Shown one piece after another: positions 25,956 through 36,214 of a DNA stretch of 64,000 nucleotides. The notes under the pieces were generated by a model. It was not told the DNA's origin. It worked only from the letters and a program-made list of their open reading frames with translations, and searched no databases. Made by a program: the position numbers and the translations under genes. Source of the stretch: Verrucomicrobiota bacterium. Its GTDB lineage: Bacteria > Verrucomicrobiota > Verrucomicrobiia > Limisphaerales > UBA1319. Every line of letters starts with the position of its first letter. The stretch's first letter is position 1. The DNA lies in NCBI GenBank assembly GCA_022711435.1, contig JAKLFB010000033.1, positions 1-64,000 on the forward strand, read 5' to 3'.

Positions 25956-27491
25956 TTATTGTTGGCCCGCGATGGGGACCGTGGCCACGCGGTAGAAGCC
26001 GTCGGGATCGCGCGCAGAAAGCTTCAGGGCCCACTCGACGGGCCGCTGCCGGCCATCGCGGACGTCGAACAGCCCGATGGCCAATGCGCAATCGCCCGGC
26101 TCGAGGTCTCCGGGCACGGCGAGGTCGCACCGCAGCACGGCCGGCGCTCCCGGGAGCCATGTTGCGCACCCCTTGCCCAAAGTGCCGATCCGCTCGATGC
26201 CGGAGCGGGACCATTTCACCCGCAGCTCATAGGGCGCATAGGGAGGAGCAACTCCGCGGTTCTCGACGGTGAGCACCATCGGAACAGTGGTGTTCCGGAC
26301 GAGGCGGGCCGGCAGCTCGATGGACTTGGGAAAGAGCCAGTAGCCACAGCGGTTCAACAGCTCCCGCGTGAGCTCGGGATTATCCGCCAGCCACTCGCGC
26401 GCGTCGCCGTGATAGCCGATGTAGGTGGCGTGGAGGAGCTGGAGGGCGCCGAGAAAGTAGTCGGGACCTCTCTTGCCCTGGCCGAACCGAGCCACCGATG
26501 AGCCGGGGCGCGCATCCCAGTTCCCGAGGCGTTTCACGCTGCTGTAATGCTCGAGCTCGAACACTGTGGGTGTGGCGGGATAGGCATCGGCGAAGAACTC
26601 GGGGCTCCGCACGGTGAACCGGTCGCTGGTGCCGGCCACGTAGCCGTCCACCAGGATGCTGTCGTCGCGATAGCTGATGCCATGGGCCAGCAGATGCTGG
26701 TGGAGCGCCCGCCGCTCCGACGGATCGGCCAGGGCATAGACGAAGTCGTCGGATGCCACCAGCAACGTGCGACGGAAATGTTTGAGGTGGATATCGACGT
26801 GCTGTTTGCGGGCGGCGAAGCTGCACACCTTCCGGCTGCCGGCCCAGGTGTGGCCTTCGCCCCAATCGCCGATGCTGCCGATGTCCAGATATCGCAGCCA
26901 GGGCTTGCCGTCATACCGGGCGGCAAACGCAGCCAGAAACCGGTCCAGCTTGGCCAGGAAGATCGGGTCGTCGAACTCGGGCTCCCAAGGCCCATCGGGG
27001 CCGGCGGGTTTGCCGGCCCGGTAATGCCCGCCTCTGGCGCCGGCCTCCATCACCCAGCGGGGTGTCGCGAACTGCTGCTCGATCCGATCCGTGCTGGTCT
27101 CCTTGCAGCTGATCCGGAAGGCGATGCCGAGCCCGTGCGCAGTCCACTTCTCGATGATCCGGTCGATGATCGCCCAGTCAAACTGGCCTTCCTTGGGCTC
27201 GAGATAGGCCCACGCAAGCCGGATGTATAGATGATCCATGCCCGGGAACTCGAGCAGGTCGGCATCCTGGGCGATCACGTACTTGTTGATGTGATTGTCG
27301 GGATAGTGGTGATACCAGCCCTTGTCGGGATTAACGAGCAGACGGGCGGCATCGTGGAGCGGGGACAGTTCGTGAACGGCCGTGCCCGGCGCCGCCGGGA
27401 GATGGCTCGCCGTGCCATGAGCCAGGATACACAACAGCAGGCCGATCCCGCAGGCGAACCGCCGCCGAATGTTTCGGGGTGAATCGTTCAT
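25956..27491 (-). CDS. Secreted DUF4832-type barrel protein
   Basis: 511 residues from Met 27491, where a signal peptide begins (MNDSPRNIRRRF, then a Leu/Ile/Cys core, ending near His-Leu-Pro-Ala). The first 330 residues read as a TIM-barrel: NPDKGWYHHYP, a YIRLAWAYLEPKEGQFDW strand typical of clan GH-A-like barrels, and WLRYLDIGSIGDWGEG with an acidic end. The C-terminal 130 residues form the DUF4832 beta sandwich (VPMVLTVENRGVAPPY; ALAIGLFDVRDG). Members occur next to polysaccharide-degrading genes and are suspected glycosidases without a proven substrate. The frame upstream of 27491 is open but noise-like. Confidence 0.65.
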   Translation of the reverse strand: MNDSPRNIRRRFACGIGLLLCILAHGTASHLPAAPGTAVHELSPLHDAARLLVNPDKGWYHHYPDNHINKYVIAQDADLLEFPGMDHLYIRLAWAYLEPKEGQFDWAIIDRIIEKWTAHGLGIAFRISCKETSTDRIEQQFATPRWVMEAGARGGHYRAGKPAGPDGPWEPEFDDPIFLAKLDRFLAAFAARYDGKPWLRYLDIGSIGDWGEGHTWAGSRKVCSFAARKQHVDIHLKHFRRTLLVASDDFVYALADPSERRALHQHLLAHGISYRDDSILVDGYVAGTSDRFTVRSPEFFADAYPATPTVFELEHYSSVKRLGNWDARPGSSVARFGQGKRGPDYFLGALQLLHATYIGYHGDAREWLADNPELTRELLNRCGYWLFPKSIELPARLVRNTTVPMVLTVENRGVAPPYAPYELRVKWSRSGIERIGTLGKGCATWLPGAPAVLRCDLAVPGDLEPGDCALAIGLFDVRDGRQRPVEWALKLSARDPDGFYRVATVPIAGQQ

Positions 27492-28048
27492 GCTCTGGCG
27501 GCGAGGAGAATGGCGTGCGCCCGCTGGCTGAGTCGTCCCAAGAAAGCCGTGGCGTGCATGGGAGCCAGTTTGCGATGGAATCCTTGATGCGTCGAATGTT
27601 TTTCCGGAGTTGTCCTGCACCCCGGCCGGCCTGTCCTCGGAGGGTGCAGGACAAAATTCTTCGGCGCTTGGTGCGTCCGGTTGCAGTGGGGCGATCGTCC
27701 GCAGTTTTTCTTCTCCCTCTCCTCGATGGCCAATGCAGGAGGGGGGCGGGGAGAGGAGGTCGATCGGTTTTGTTTCTCCCTCTGCCCCCCGATCGTGTCT
27801 CGCGGGGGTAGGGAATTGCGTCCGGTGGCCGTCTGCAGTTCTCCCTGTTCGCTGTTGGGAACCAACGGGGGTGCCCGAACAGGCCGATGAGCGGGCCCGC
27901 ATTTTGCGCCGAAGAAATGCGGCTAGAGTCACATGAGCATCCCTTTACAAGTCTATTTCACAATCTCGAAGATTTTCGTCTACACGCCGTCCTCGGGACG
28001 CAGGGCTTGCCAGCCTGTTCCCGATCCATCATCCTATCGGCAACCACT
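27492..28048. other. 557-base divergent intergenic region
   Basis: The region separates the DUF4832 gene and the LamG-like gene. 27700-27860 carries several short CT-rich tracts (CTCCCTCTCC and similar) and a complementary GGGGAGAGGAGG, so the middle can fold, but the pattern is imperfect. No gene or RNA family was recognised. Part of it may be the 5' end of the plus-strand gene if translation starts further upstream (27887). Confidence 0.3.
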
Positions 28049-30496
28049 ATGAACGCAGCCGCATGGTTTCATTGTTTTGCGAGCGCATTCGCTGGCGCGC
28101 GGCCCAGGGCATCCCACTGCTCGGGGCTCCTCCGCCTCATTTCGCGCCCATTTTCTCGGAGAGGAGGCCGCTGGCTCGGGCGGATGGCGATATGGCGCAT
28201 GCTGGGGGCGGCGGCCGTGGCCGCCGAATTCACGCCTTACCCATATGTCTGGATACAGAGCCCGGTTCCCGACGACGCCGTGCTTCCGAGCCGATCCAAA
28301 GTGAGCCCCCAACCGGAGATCATCCTGGGGCTGGCCGAGGCGGGCACCTCGATCCAGACGAACACCCTGGAGCTGGCGCTTGATGGCGAGGCTGTGGAGC
28401 CGGAGATCCATGTGGCCGGCCCCCTGGTCACGGTGGTCTATACACCGGAAGAACTGCTCACGCCATCGACGCGGCATGAGGTTCGGGCGACGTTTCTGGA
28501 TGATGCCAGCCCACCTGTTTGCTACGAGGTTGCCTGGGAGTTCGCAGTAGGTCCTTATGTCCTGCTGGAACCCGGCATGGCCGGACCGCCCGGCTCAGCC
28601 AGCGTGCCCGGATTCCGCGTCCGCACGGTCCAAGCCCCCGTCGATGTCCCCGTCGCCAACAGCCTCGAGCGGGCGCTGCTGCAATTGACCGGCCTGCTGG
28701 CCGGATCGGATGGCGGGCCCGTCCCGAACGAGGCCTTGCCGGGGCCCAACCCGGACGGCAGCTGGAGCGTCGAAGGGAAGCTCGAGTTTTACAGTGCGGG
28801 AGAGACCGAGCCAACGCCCTACGGATTCCCTGGAATCCCCGGCACAGGCGGCCACGACACCCGGTTCGCGGCCGAGGCGATTGCGTTTCTGGAGCTTCCG
28901 GCCGGGCCGCACGTGCTGCGGGTCAGCGTCGCTGCGGCGCTCACGGATGAGATGGATGACGATGGATTTGCACTGTGGGCGAACGCCAACCCGCGGGATG
29001 TGCTGGGGATCGAGATCGGGCGGTATAGCCGGACCGTTCCCGGAATCGACCCCACTGTGAACACGAACGATTTCATGGTCTTTGCCCCTGCGGAAGGCGT
29101 CTACCCGTTTCGGATGGTGTATTATCAGACCACGCGCAATGCGTATTGGCTGTGGCAATCCGAGGATCCTGACACGGGAGAGTGGGTGTTTATCAACGAT
29201 CTGTCCGATCCGCGCGCCCTCCGAGCCTTTCAGACCAGCACCCATCCTCCGGCCAGCGGGCCCGCGATCATCGATGCCCGGCCGGGCCCCCGCAGCGGCG
29301 GTGTTGATCCCGGCGCGCCGCTGATCGTCTTGTGGGAGGACGGCGAGCGGGCGCTGAACGAGGCCTCGATCGAGCTCCGGATCAACGGCCAGGCCCAGCC
29401 CGCCGCCGTCAGCCGGACCGGCGTCCGCGTCACGCTCGATCACAAGCCATCGGGGGGCTGGCCGGCCGGCACGAACCTGATCGAACTGCTTTACTGCGAA
29501 GCGGGCATGCCGCTGTCGGATCCCATCCGGCGATCTTGGGTGTTCGTCGTGGCCCCGCCGGCGCCCCTCCAATGTCCGGTGCGCGGCCAATGGGATTTCG
29601 AGGCGGGCGACCTGCGGGCGACGGTGGGGCTGCCGCTGGAGTACCTCGATGGCGCCGGGGGTGAAACGGCACTCCGCACGCGGTTCGGCGCCACTGCCGA
29701 GCTCGAAGTGCCGGACATCGGCGGCGAGCCGGCCCGGGTGATGCTCGTGCCGGGCCACCCGAGCAATCTGATCGGATACGTGATGCGCCATGGTCTGGCT
29801 GCGAACGGGGGCGGCCAGCGCGTCAACCAGTTCACCATCGCGATGGATGTCTATTGGATGCCGACCGACAAGCTCTTCGGAGCCATGGTCAACTACGATC
29901 TATTGAATCTGTCGGACGGCGATTTCTTTTACCGGGCCGTGGATGGCGGCTTCGGACAGGGCAAGGAGGGCTACGAGGGCGTGACCCGGATGGAGATGGG
30001 CCGCTGGCACCGCGTCGCATGGGCTGTCGACATGTCCCGGAAACCGCCGCTCACCACCAAGTACCTGGACGGGATCAAGCATGCGGACTTGCTCGAGCCG
30101 GACAAAGGGCCGGACGATCCCCGGCGATCCATGCCGATCGAAGGCATCGTGCTGTTCGGCGACGGCGATGCCGACGAGCGGATGGCCCTGTGCGTGAACA
30201 GCATCCAGGTGCGCGAGGGCAAGCTGCCCGACGCCGCCCTCGAACGCCTCGGCCCGCCCACCGCCAGCGGCATCCCCCGGTTCCTCCCAGGATTCGATCA
30301 GGGGCCCTGGATCGATGTGCGCCGCATCCCCGGCGGGATCGAGCTGGCCTGGGAGCCCTTTGACATGGACTGGGTGCTCGAGGAATCCTCCACGGGCGAA
30401 GCCGGGACATGGGAGCCCGTCGAGCCCGCCGAGGACGGTCGCGCACTTGTCGCCATCCAGTCGCCGATGCGCTTCTATCGGTTGCGGCTGCCCTGA
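28049..30496 (+). CDS. Large secreted LamG/concanavalin-like domain protein
   Basis: About 815 residues if translation begins at Met 28049; Met 28184 (MAIWRMLGAAAVAA, a short signal peptide) is an attractive alternative, so the N-terminus is uncertain. After export signals, residues 60-500 are Ig-like and other beta modules, with VYTPEELLTPSTRHEV typical of Big-like repeats. Around 520-730 lies a LamG-like jelly roll (FTIAMDVYWMP; RMEMGRWHRVAWAVDMS; IVLFGDGDADERM). Such proteins are probably surface or secreted binding proteins for polysaccharides and are common in Verrucomicrobiota. There is no enzymatic motif and no PEP-CTERM tail. It is followed 118 bases later by a glycosidase-like gene in the same direction. 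Confidence 0.6.
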   Translation: MNAAAWFHCFASAFAGARPRASHCSGLLRLISRPFSRRGGRWLGRMAIWRMLGAAAVAAEFTPYPYVWIQSPVPDDAVLPSRSKVSPQPEIILGLAEAGTSIQTNTLELALDGEAVEPEIHVAGPLVTVVYTPEELLTPSTRHEVRATFLDDASPPVCYEVAWEFAVGPYVLLEPGMAGPPGSASVPGFRVRTVQAPVDVPVANSLERALLQLTGLLAGSDGGPVPNEALPGPNPDGSWSVEGKLEFYSAGETEPTPYGFPGIPGTGGHDTRFAAEAIAFLELPAGPHVLRVSVAAALTDEMDDDGFALWANANPRDVLGIEIGRYSRTVPGIDPTVNTNDFMVFAPAEGVYPFRMVYYQTTRNAYWLWQSEDPDTGEWVFINDLSDPRALRAFQTSTHPPASGPAIIDARPGPRSGGVDPGAPLIVLWEDGERALNEASIELRINGQAQPAAVSRTGVRVTLDHKPSGGWPAGTNLIELLYCEAGMPLSDPIRRSWVFVVAPPAPLQCPVRGQWDFEAGDLRATVGLPLEYLDGAGGETALRTRFGATAELEVPDIGGEPARVMLVPGHPSNLIGYVMRHGLAANGGGQRVNQFTIAMDVYWMPTDKLFGAMVNYDLLNLSDGDFFYRAVDGGFGQGKEGYEGVTRMEMGRWHRVAWAVDMSRKPPLTTKYLDGIKHADLLEPDKGPDDPRRSMPIEGIVLFGDGDADERMALCVNSIQVREGKLPDAALERLGPPTASGIPRFLPGFDQGPWIDVRRIPGGIELAWEPFDMDWVLEESSTGEAGTWEPVEPAEDGRALVAIQSPMRFYRLRLP

Positions 30497-30614
30497 GCCA
30501 GCAAGGCAGCCCGGAGCGGCACCCGGTGGAATACCGGACCGGTCCTCTCGCGCCCACTCTGCGGCGGACGCGAAACGCTTGCGCCTCGGATGAGTCGACG
30601 TCAGAATCCGGCTC

Positions 30615-32792
30615 ATGCGATGGATCGTGTCATGGGTCGCTTTCGGGGGCCTGTGGATCGTTGGGGGCGTGGCGGCAGCTCCCAGCCGGGCGGCAGAGGG
30701 CTCCCTCATTCCGTTCCCGATCGATTGGGCCCGGGCGGCGGACTCGGCGGTGGACCTCGCCCGGCTCCTCGAAGCTCCGGCCGGCAAGAACGGTTTCCTG
30801 CAGGTTCAAGGCGAGCATCTGGTCTGGACCAACGGCGTCCGGTTCCGGATCTGGGGGGCCAACCTGTGCGGTCCGGACTGTTTCCCGGACAAGGAGGTGG
30901 CGCCGCTGATCGCGGCCGACCTGGCCCGACTGGGATTCAACGCGGTGCGGTTTCATCACCTGGACTCGGACTGGGGGCGGAGCATCTTCGACGCCGCCCG
31001 CGACGACACGCGGCAGCTGTCGGCGGAAAACCTCGACCGCCTGGATTTCTTCATCGCCGAGCTCAAGCAGCGCGGCATCTACGCCAATCTCAACCTCAAC
31101 GTCCTGCGCCGCTACAAGGCCGGAGATGGTGTCCGCGACTGGAAGCTGCTGGGCATCGGCAAATCGGCGACGTATTTCAACCCGCGCCTGATCGAGCTGC
31201 AGCACGAATACGCCCGCCAGCTCCTCACGCACAAGAATGCCTACACGGGGAACGAATACCGCCGCGAGCCGGCGGTGGCGGCCGTCGAGATGGTCAACGA
31301 AAACTCCGTGCTCGAAGGGTGGATCGGCGGCCGCCTGGCCGGCCGCGACGATCCGGCGCCCGACGTGTGGTCGCCCATCCCCGTCTCCTACGCGGAGGAG
31401 CTGACGGATCTTTACTCGCGGTGGCTGGCGACCAACCTCCCGCCCGATCGGCTCGAATCGATCCGGAAAGAGGCCTCCGCTGGGCCGGATGGCCGGGTCG
31501 CGCGCCTCCAGCCGGACCAGTTTGCCGCGGCGTCGCGCGAGCGGTTCCTGGCCGAGGCGCGGTTCTACGCCGAGGTGGAATCGCAGTTCTTCGCGGGCAT
31601 GAAGAAGCTCCTGCGGGAGGATCTGGGAGTCGTGGTCCCCGTGGTGGGAACCGCCGATCACAACGACGGCTATGCGGCCTATGCCCACCTCCAGGCCCAG
31701 CGCATGCTCGATCTTGTCGATGGGCACGGGTACTGGGAGCATCCCCGGCTCGGGGCCGAAACCTGGATCCGGAACACTCCCATGGTCAATGACCCCCTCG
31801 ATTCGACCGTGGTCCAGTTCGCCCGAAGCCCGATCAGCGGCATGCCCTTCACCATCTCCGAGGTCAACCATCCGTTTCCGCATGAGTATGCCGCCGAGGG
31901 CTTCCCGATTCTGACCGCGTATGCGCTCCTGCACGATTGGGATGGGATCTACTGGTTCACGTGGGGCAAGGGGCGCACGGGCGATCCCAAGGCGGGGATC
32001 CCTTCCCACGGTTGGTTCGACTTCAGCAACGATCCGGTGAAGCTGGCGCAGCTGGCCGCCAGCGCCCTGATGTGGCATCGCCATGACATCGAGCCGGCCA
32101 AGCAACGAATCACCCGCAGCTACACCTTGGAGCAGGCCCTCGATGCCCTCCGGATGGATCGCGCCAAGGAACGCCCCTTCTTCACGCCCGGCTTTGCCCG
32201 GTCCACCCCGCTCGAGCACGCCACCCGGTTCGAGTTCGCCGATGCGGCTCCGACGAATCGGCCGGCGTTCCCGGCTGGGGCCGGGCTCGAGAAGATCGAG
32301 TCCGACACGGGCCAGCTTGGATGGCACAGGGCCGACCGCAAGCAGGGCGTGGTGGCCATCGACACGCCGCGCTCGCAGGGGCTGATCGGTTTCGTGAAGG
32401 ATTCCGGCCTGGCGGTCCGCCATCTGGTGGCGTCGGTTCAGAACCCATTCTGCAGCCTGGTCCTGAGCTCGCTGGATGGGCGGCCGTTGGCCGAGGCGGG
32501 CCAATGCCTGCTGGTTGTCACCGCCAAGGCCACCAACACTGGCCTGGCCTGGAAGGAGGATCGCCAGACGCTGGCCCAATGGGGCCAGGGCCCCGTCGCG
32601 ATCGAGCCGGTCGCCGGAGCCGTCCTCCTGCGCGACATCGGCCCGGTCAAGGCCATGCGCGTCCGCCCCCTGCACGCCGGCGGCCACCCGATGGGCGCCG
32701 AGCTGCCGGTGGAGAAGGACGATGCCGGATGGCGCGTGCGGCTGGGAGATCCGCCCACCACGTGGTGTCTGATCGAAATCCAGCGGCCGTGA
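30615..32792 (+). CDS. Secreted clan GH-A glycoside hydrolase (GH5-like)
   Basis: 725 residues with a signal peptide (1-27). Residues 40-480 form a TIM barrel: NGVRFRIWGANLCG at strand 1, NAVRFHHLDSDWG, then VEMVNENS with the likely acid/base Glu near 229 and FTISEVNHPFP with the likely nucleophile near 416. These Asn-Glu and late Glu positions fit retaining clan GH-A enzymes such as GH5. HDWDGIYWFTWGKG is a typical strand-8 region. The C-terminal 220 residues are beta sandwich. It probably cleaves beta-mannan-, glucan- or similar linkages; the precise specificity is not readable. It ends 79 bases before the convergent PQQ-propeller gene. Confidence 0.75.
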   Translation: MRWIVSWVAFGGLWIVGGVAAAPSRAAEGSLIPFPIDWARAADSAVDLARLLEAPAGKNGFLQVQGEHLVWTNGVRFRIWGANLCGPDCFPDKEVAPLIAADLARLGFNAVRFHHLDSDWGRSIFDAARDDTRQLSAENLDRLDFFIAELKQRGIYANLNLNVLRRYKAGDGVRDWKLLGIGKSATYFNPRLIELQHEYARQLLTHKNAYTGNEYRREPAVAAVEMVNENSVLEGWIGGRLAGRDDPAPDVWSPIPVSYAEELTDLYSRWLATNLPPDRLESIRKEASAGPDGRVARLQPDQFAAASRERFLAEARFYAEVESQFFAGMKKLLREDLGVVVPVVGTADHNDGYAAYAHLQAQRMLDLVDGHGYWEHPRLGAETWIRNTPMVNDPLDSTVVQFARSPISGMPFTISEVNHPFPHEYAAEGFPILTAYALLHDWDGIYWFTWGKGRTGDPKAGIPSHGWFDFSNDPVKLAQLAASALMWHRHDIEPAKQRITRSYTLEQALDALRMDRAKERPFFTPGFARSTPLEHATRFEFADAAPTNRPAFPAGAGLEKIESDTGQLGWHRADRKQGVVAIDTPRSQGLIGFVKDSGLAVRHLVASVQNPFCSLVLSSLDGRPLAEAGQCLLVVTAKATNTGLAWKEDRQTLAQWGQGPVAIEPVAGAVLLRDIGPVKAMRVRPLHAGGHPMGAELPVEKDDAGWRVRLGDPPTTWCLIEIQRP

Positions 32793-32871
32793 CTCTTTCC
32801 GCACGGAGGCCGGCTCGGGCTCGGCAGCGTCCGGGGCCGGGCGGCCGCCGATCGAATCCGACTCGGCCGGA

Positions 32872-34107
32872 TCACTCGATCCGGTAGAGATGAGACTGGC
32901 TCCGCATCAGGAATGACTGGCCTGCCACGGCGGGCGTGGCCATCCAGCGGCCCTCGATCCGGTTCTCCGCAAGCACGCGGAACTGACGGCCGGGGGCGAT
33001 CACGGTGCAAACGCCCTTCTCGCTCAGGAAATAGATCCGGCCGGCTGCGTAGACAGGGGATGCGGAATGCTTGCCGCCAAGGCGGCCGCGCCAGACGATC
33101 TCGCCCGTGGACGCCTCGAGGCAGAGGGCGTCGCCCTGATGGTTCGCCATGTACAGCAGGCCGTCGATCAGCAGGAGCGAGGCGGTGGCGGGCATGTCGC
33201 GGTCCCGTTTCCACGCCACGTGCGAGCCCGTCACGTCGCCCTCTCCATCCAGGCGCACCGCCCAGAGCTGCGGTCGATCGTAATCGGTGATCACGAAGGC
33301 GTGCCGGCCATCGTGGACCGGGCGCGGCGTGACCGACCATCCATCGTATCGAATCTTCCAGAGCTCGAGGCCCGTGCGCGGGTCGTAGGCCATGACGGCC
33401 TTGGCGCCGGGGCTGAGCATCTGCAGCCGCCCGGCCGCCTCGAGAACCACCGGCGTGCAGAATGCCTTGCGGCAGTTCTCCCGCACCTGGCTGAAATCCA
33501 CCGACCGCGGAGTCTTCCACACCGTCCGCCCCGTGGAGGCATCCAGGGCGGCGACATATTGCACGTCCCGGCCGTCGACATGAAAGACCAGCAGGTTGTC
33601 ATGAAGGATCGGAGACGAACCAGGCCCCTCGTGGTGGTCGCAGCGGAGGTCACGCCGCGCCCAGAGGATCCGGCCATCGCGGGTGTCCATGCAAGCCGTG
33701 CCATAGGTCCCGTAATGAACAAACAGCCGGCCAGCCGCCACGACAGGCGTCGGCGATGCGTAGCTGTTGACGCTGGCGACATGCTCGGGATTCTCCGTCT
33801 CGAAGACGCGGATGTCGTGGACGATCCGGCCGGATGAGAGATCGGCGCACACGGCGAACATCTGGCGGCCGTCCTCGTCAGCGGTCGTAACCCAGACCTG
33901 GCCGTCCCACACCACAGGCGACGACCAGCCCGATCCATGCACGGCGGTCTTCCAGACGACATGGTTGGTTTCGCTCCAGGTCAGGGGGACATCCGGGGCG
34001 TCCGCGTGCCCATTGCCGAGCGGGCCGCGGAACTGCGGCCAGCGATCCCCCCCGCCGACCCCGATCCCCATCGCCGCGAGCGACAGAAAACACAGGATCG
34101 ACTTCAC
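32872..34107 (-). CDS. PQQ-like beta-propeller repeat protein, exported
   Basis: About 411 residues starting at GTG 34107, which yields the signal peptide VKSILCFLSLAAMGIG; the frame further upstream is low-complexity and unlikely to be translated. The mature protein begins DRWPQFRGPLGNGH, a signature of the verrucomicrobial and planctomycete outer-membrane PQQ/Pyrrolo-quinoline-repeat family. It then shows WD-type blades with a repeating pattern such as GRTVWKTPR, GLELWKIRYD and GEIVWRGRLGG. Family proteins are scaffolds rather than proven quinoproteins, and no PQQ ligands or catalytic Asp/Glu were identified. It lies 40 bases downstream of the coiled-coil/TPR gene. Confidence 0.75.
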   Translation of the reverse strand: MKSILCFLSLAAMGIGVGGGDRWPQFRGPLGNGHADAPDVPLTWSETNHVVWKTAVHGSGWSSPVVWDGQVWVTTADEDGRQMFAVCADLSSGRIVHDIRVFETENPEHVASVNSYASPTPVVAAGRLFVHYGTYGTACMDTRDGRILWARRDLRCDHHEGPGSSPILHDNLLVFHVDGRDVQYVAALDASTGRTVWKTPRSVDFSQVRENCRKAFCTPVVLEAAGRLQMLSPGAKAVMAYDPRTGLELWKIRYDGWSVTPRPVHDGRHAFVITDYDRPQLWAVRLDGEGDVTGSHVAWKRDRDMPATASLLLIDGLLYMANHQGDALCLEASTGEIVWRGRLGGKHSASPVYAAGRIYFLSEKGVCTVIAPGRQFRVLAENRIEGRWMATPAVAGQSFLMRSQSHLYRIE

Positions 34108-34147
34108 TCCCAATCCCGCCTCGATCGAGAGCCGCCGGCTGCGGGTT

Positions 34148-36124
34148 TCAAGGGGCGGTCGAGGGGGCGCCTTTGAGGATGCGCTCGATATCGGGGTTGG
34201 CGGGCTTGCCCAGGCTGATGGCCTTGTCGTAGTGGTAGCGGGCGAGGGCGACAAAGGGCGGTTTCTGGGTGGCGTAGATGTAGGCGAGATTGGCATGGGC
34301 ATCGGCATTGTTCGGGGAGATCTGGACGGACTTGCGGAATGCGGTTTCGGCGGCCTCGCGCTGGCCTTTGGATGCGAGCACGATGCCGAGGTAATTCTGG
34401 GTCATCGAGTTCTCGGGATCGAGCGTGGCGGAGCGGCTGAGGGCGTCGAGGGCCTCGTCGTAGTTTTCCTGGAGGAACTTCAGGTGGCCCCACTGGGTGA
34501 GGTTGAACGGGTCGTTGGGATCGATCTGGAGCGCTTTCTGGAGATGGGTTTGGGCCTCGGCGAGCTTCTCGAGCTGGATCTGGATGGTCGCCAGGTTGCC
34601 GAGAACGAACGGGTTGTTCTCGTCCATCCGAAGGATCTGCTGGAACCGATCTTCGGCCTCCTGGAATCGGCCGGCTCGGAAAGCGCGCAGGGCATCGGCC
34701 ATCAGAGGGCCGCTGCCCACCGGCAGGTCGCGCGTGGACCGGCGAGTGACGGCGTTGGTCTCCGGGGCGGAGGAGACCGGGGTGGCGATCGTGGCGTTGA
34801 GCTGCCTGAGGAGGGCGAGCTCCTGGTCGGTGTAAGGCACCTTGCGCGCCTCGAGCGCGCTCACCTTGGATTGAAGCGCCGCCAGCTCGCGGGTCATCTG
34901 CTGCCATTCGGCCGAGCCTTTCCGGGCGCTGCTCCGGGCCAGGTCGCGCTGCGCCCGGTCGAGCTGCTTGCGCAGATCGTCCCGCTCGTCGCGCAGGCGC
35001 TTCAACTCTTGCGAGTCGGCGGGCGCCGTGACGACGCGGGTCTGGCCGGAGACGGTCGCCGAGGGCGCCGAGGGCGCCGGCGGGATGGGAACAGCAGGGC
35101 CGGCGCGGAGGGATTGGATCTCCTTCTTCAGGTATTCGTTTTCGGCTTCGAGCAGGGCGATCTGGGTGGAGGCGGCGGCAGCCGCGGGTGCGGCGGTTGC
35201 GGGCGGGGCTGCAGCCGCAGGGCGCGTTTCGGCCGAGGCGAGGCGGGACTTGAGAAGCTCATTCTCCTGCCGGAGGCTGGCTATCGCCTGCTCCTGGGCG
35301 GCTGAGGCGGACGGCCCGGGGGGTGCGGCGGCGCGGGCTTCGGCCGATTGAAGCCGCGATTGGAGGACCTCTTTTTCCTGCTGAAGAGCGGCCAGGAGCT
35401 GCTGCTGGCCGGCGAGCTGGTTGCGGGCATCGTCCAGGGATTGCTGGACGGACTGCATCTGCTCGGGTCGGATCGCGGCGGCGGCCTTGGCGTCGGCCTG
35501 CTGGAGGCAGACTCGAAGGAGATCGAGCTCCTTCTGGAGCTGGAGGTTCTTGACCTGCTCGCGGGCCAGCTCGCGGGCGTCGATCGCAGCCGGCTGGGCC
35601 GAAAGGGCCTCGTGCAGGCGGGTCTGAAGCTCGTTGCGTTGGGCGGTCACCTGCTGCAGGTCGCGCGTGAGCTGCTGGATCTGGGCATCCTTGTTCTCGG
35701 AAGGAGCGGCCCGCTCGACTGCCACGGCGGCAGGCGATGGGACGGCGGCCGGGGCAGGAGCCGCGGCGGGGGCGGCGGCGGCCGCCGGAGTGCCGGGCGC
35801 GGGCGCCGCGGCCGGAGCCGTCTCGGCCGGTGGCGCAACCACTCCGAGCTTTGCCAGGCGCGCGCCGATGTAGTCCAGCCGGTATTTGACCACCGTGGGG
35901 TGCCAGTCGGGGTAGGTGAGCTGGAGGCTCTTGAGCGCGGTTTGCGCGGCCACGTACTTCTCGTAGGCCGCACGAGGCTCGCCCGACTCGTTGCGCGCGT
36001 CCGCATCCTGGATCATGGAATAGATGCGGACGTATTGGTCGTCCGGACCATCGGCGAGGGTCCAGGCCATGCCGAGGCCGAGCCAAAAGGTCAGGCAAAG
36101 CAAAACGCGTTTCATGGTTTTCAT
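34148..36124 (-). CDS. Exported coiled-coil and TPR repeat protein
   Basis: About 658 residues from Met 36124 (or 36115), with a signal peptide ending near TLADG. Residues 25-90 form a helical start with YEKYVAAQTALKSLQ. Residues 100-380 are Ala/Pro-rich linkers and long Gln/Glu/Leu coiled coils (QLTRDLQQVTAQRNELQTR; ARNQLAGQQQLLAALQ). From about 480 there are at least four TPR units (FRAGRFQEAEDRFQQILRM; NLATIQIQLEKLAEAQTHL; AETAFRKSVQISPNNAD). It is probably a periplasmic scaffold. It is transcribed with the propeller gene and read divergently from the SpoU methyltransferase. Confidence 0.75.
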   Translation of the reverse strand: MKTMKRVLLCLTFWLGLGMAWTLADGPDDQYVRIYSMIQDADARNESGEPRAAYEKYVAAQTALKSLQLTYPDWHPTVVKYRLDYIGARLAKLGVVAPPAETAPAAAPAPGTPAAAAAPAAAPAPAAVPSPAAVAVERAAPSENKDAQIQQLTRDLQQVTAQRNELQTRLHEALSAQPAAIDARELAREQVKNLQLQKELDLLRVCLQQADAKAAAAIRPEQMQSVQQSLDDARNQLAGQQQLLAALQQEKEVLQSRLQSAEARAAAPPGPSASAAQEQAIASLRQENELLKSRLASAETRPAAAAPPATAAPAAAAASTQIALLEAENEYLKKEIQSLRAGPAVPIPPAPSAPSATVSGQTRVVTAPADSQELKRLRDERDDLRKQLDRAQRDLARSSARKGSAEWQQMTRELAALQSKVSALEARKVPYTDQELALLRQLNATIATPVSSAPETNAVTRRSTRDLPVGSGPLMADALRAFRAGRFQEAEDRFQQILRMDENNPFVLGNLATIQIQLEKLAEAQTHLQKALQIDPNDPFNLTQWGHLKFLQENYDEALDALSRSATLDPENSMTQNYLGIVLASKGQREAAETAFRKSVQISPNNADAHANLAYIYATQKPPFVALARYHYDKAISLGKPANPDIERILKGAPSTAP

Positions 36125-36214
36125 ATTAGGCAGATGTGCGCGGCATTGCCAAGGCGAATAGCATCCCCGGCCGGCTCTTGACACCGCGGAGCCGGGGGCG
36201 CTCCATCAAGGCCC

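Noticed and set aside
25883..25960. A short plus-strand frame starting MSASMLLASVCLAFCARG that looks like a signal peptide.
   Set aside because: It runs straight into antisense of the DUF4832 gene and has no supportable mature part; at most a relic.
27700..27860. CT-rich and GA-rich tracts that could be a repeat array or CRISPR-like region.
   Set aside because: Repeats are imperfect and irregularly spaced. No spacer-repeat periodicity or cas genes anywhere in the window.
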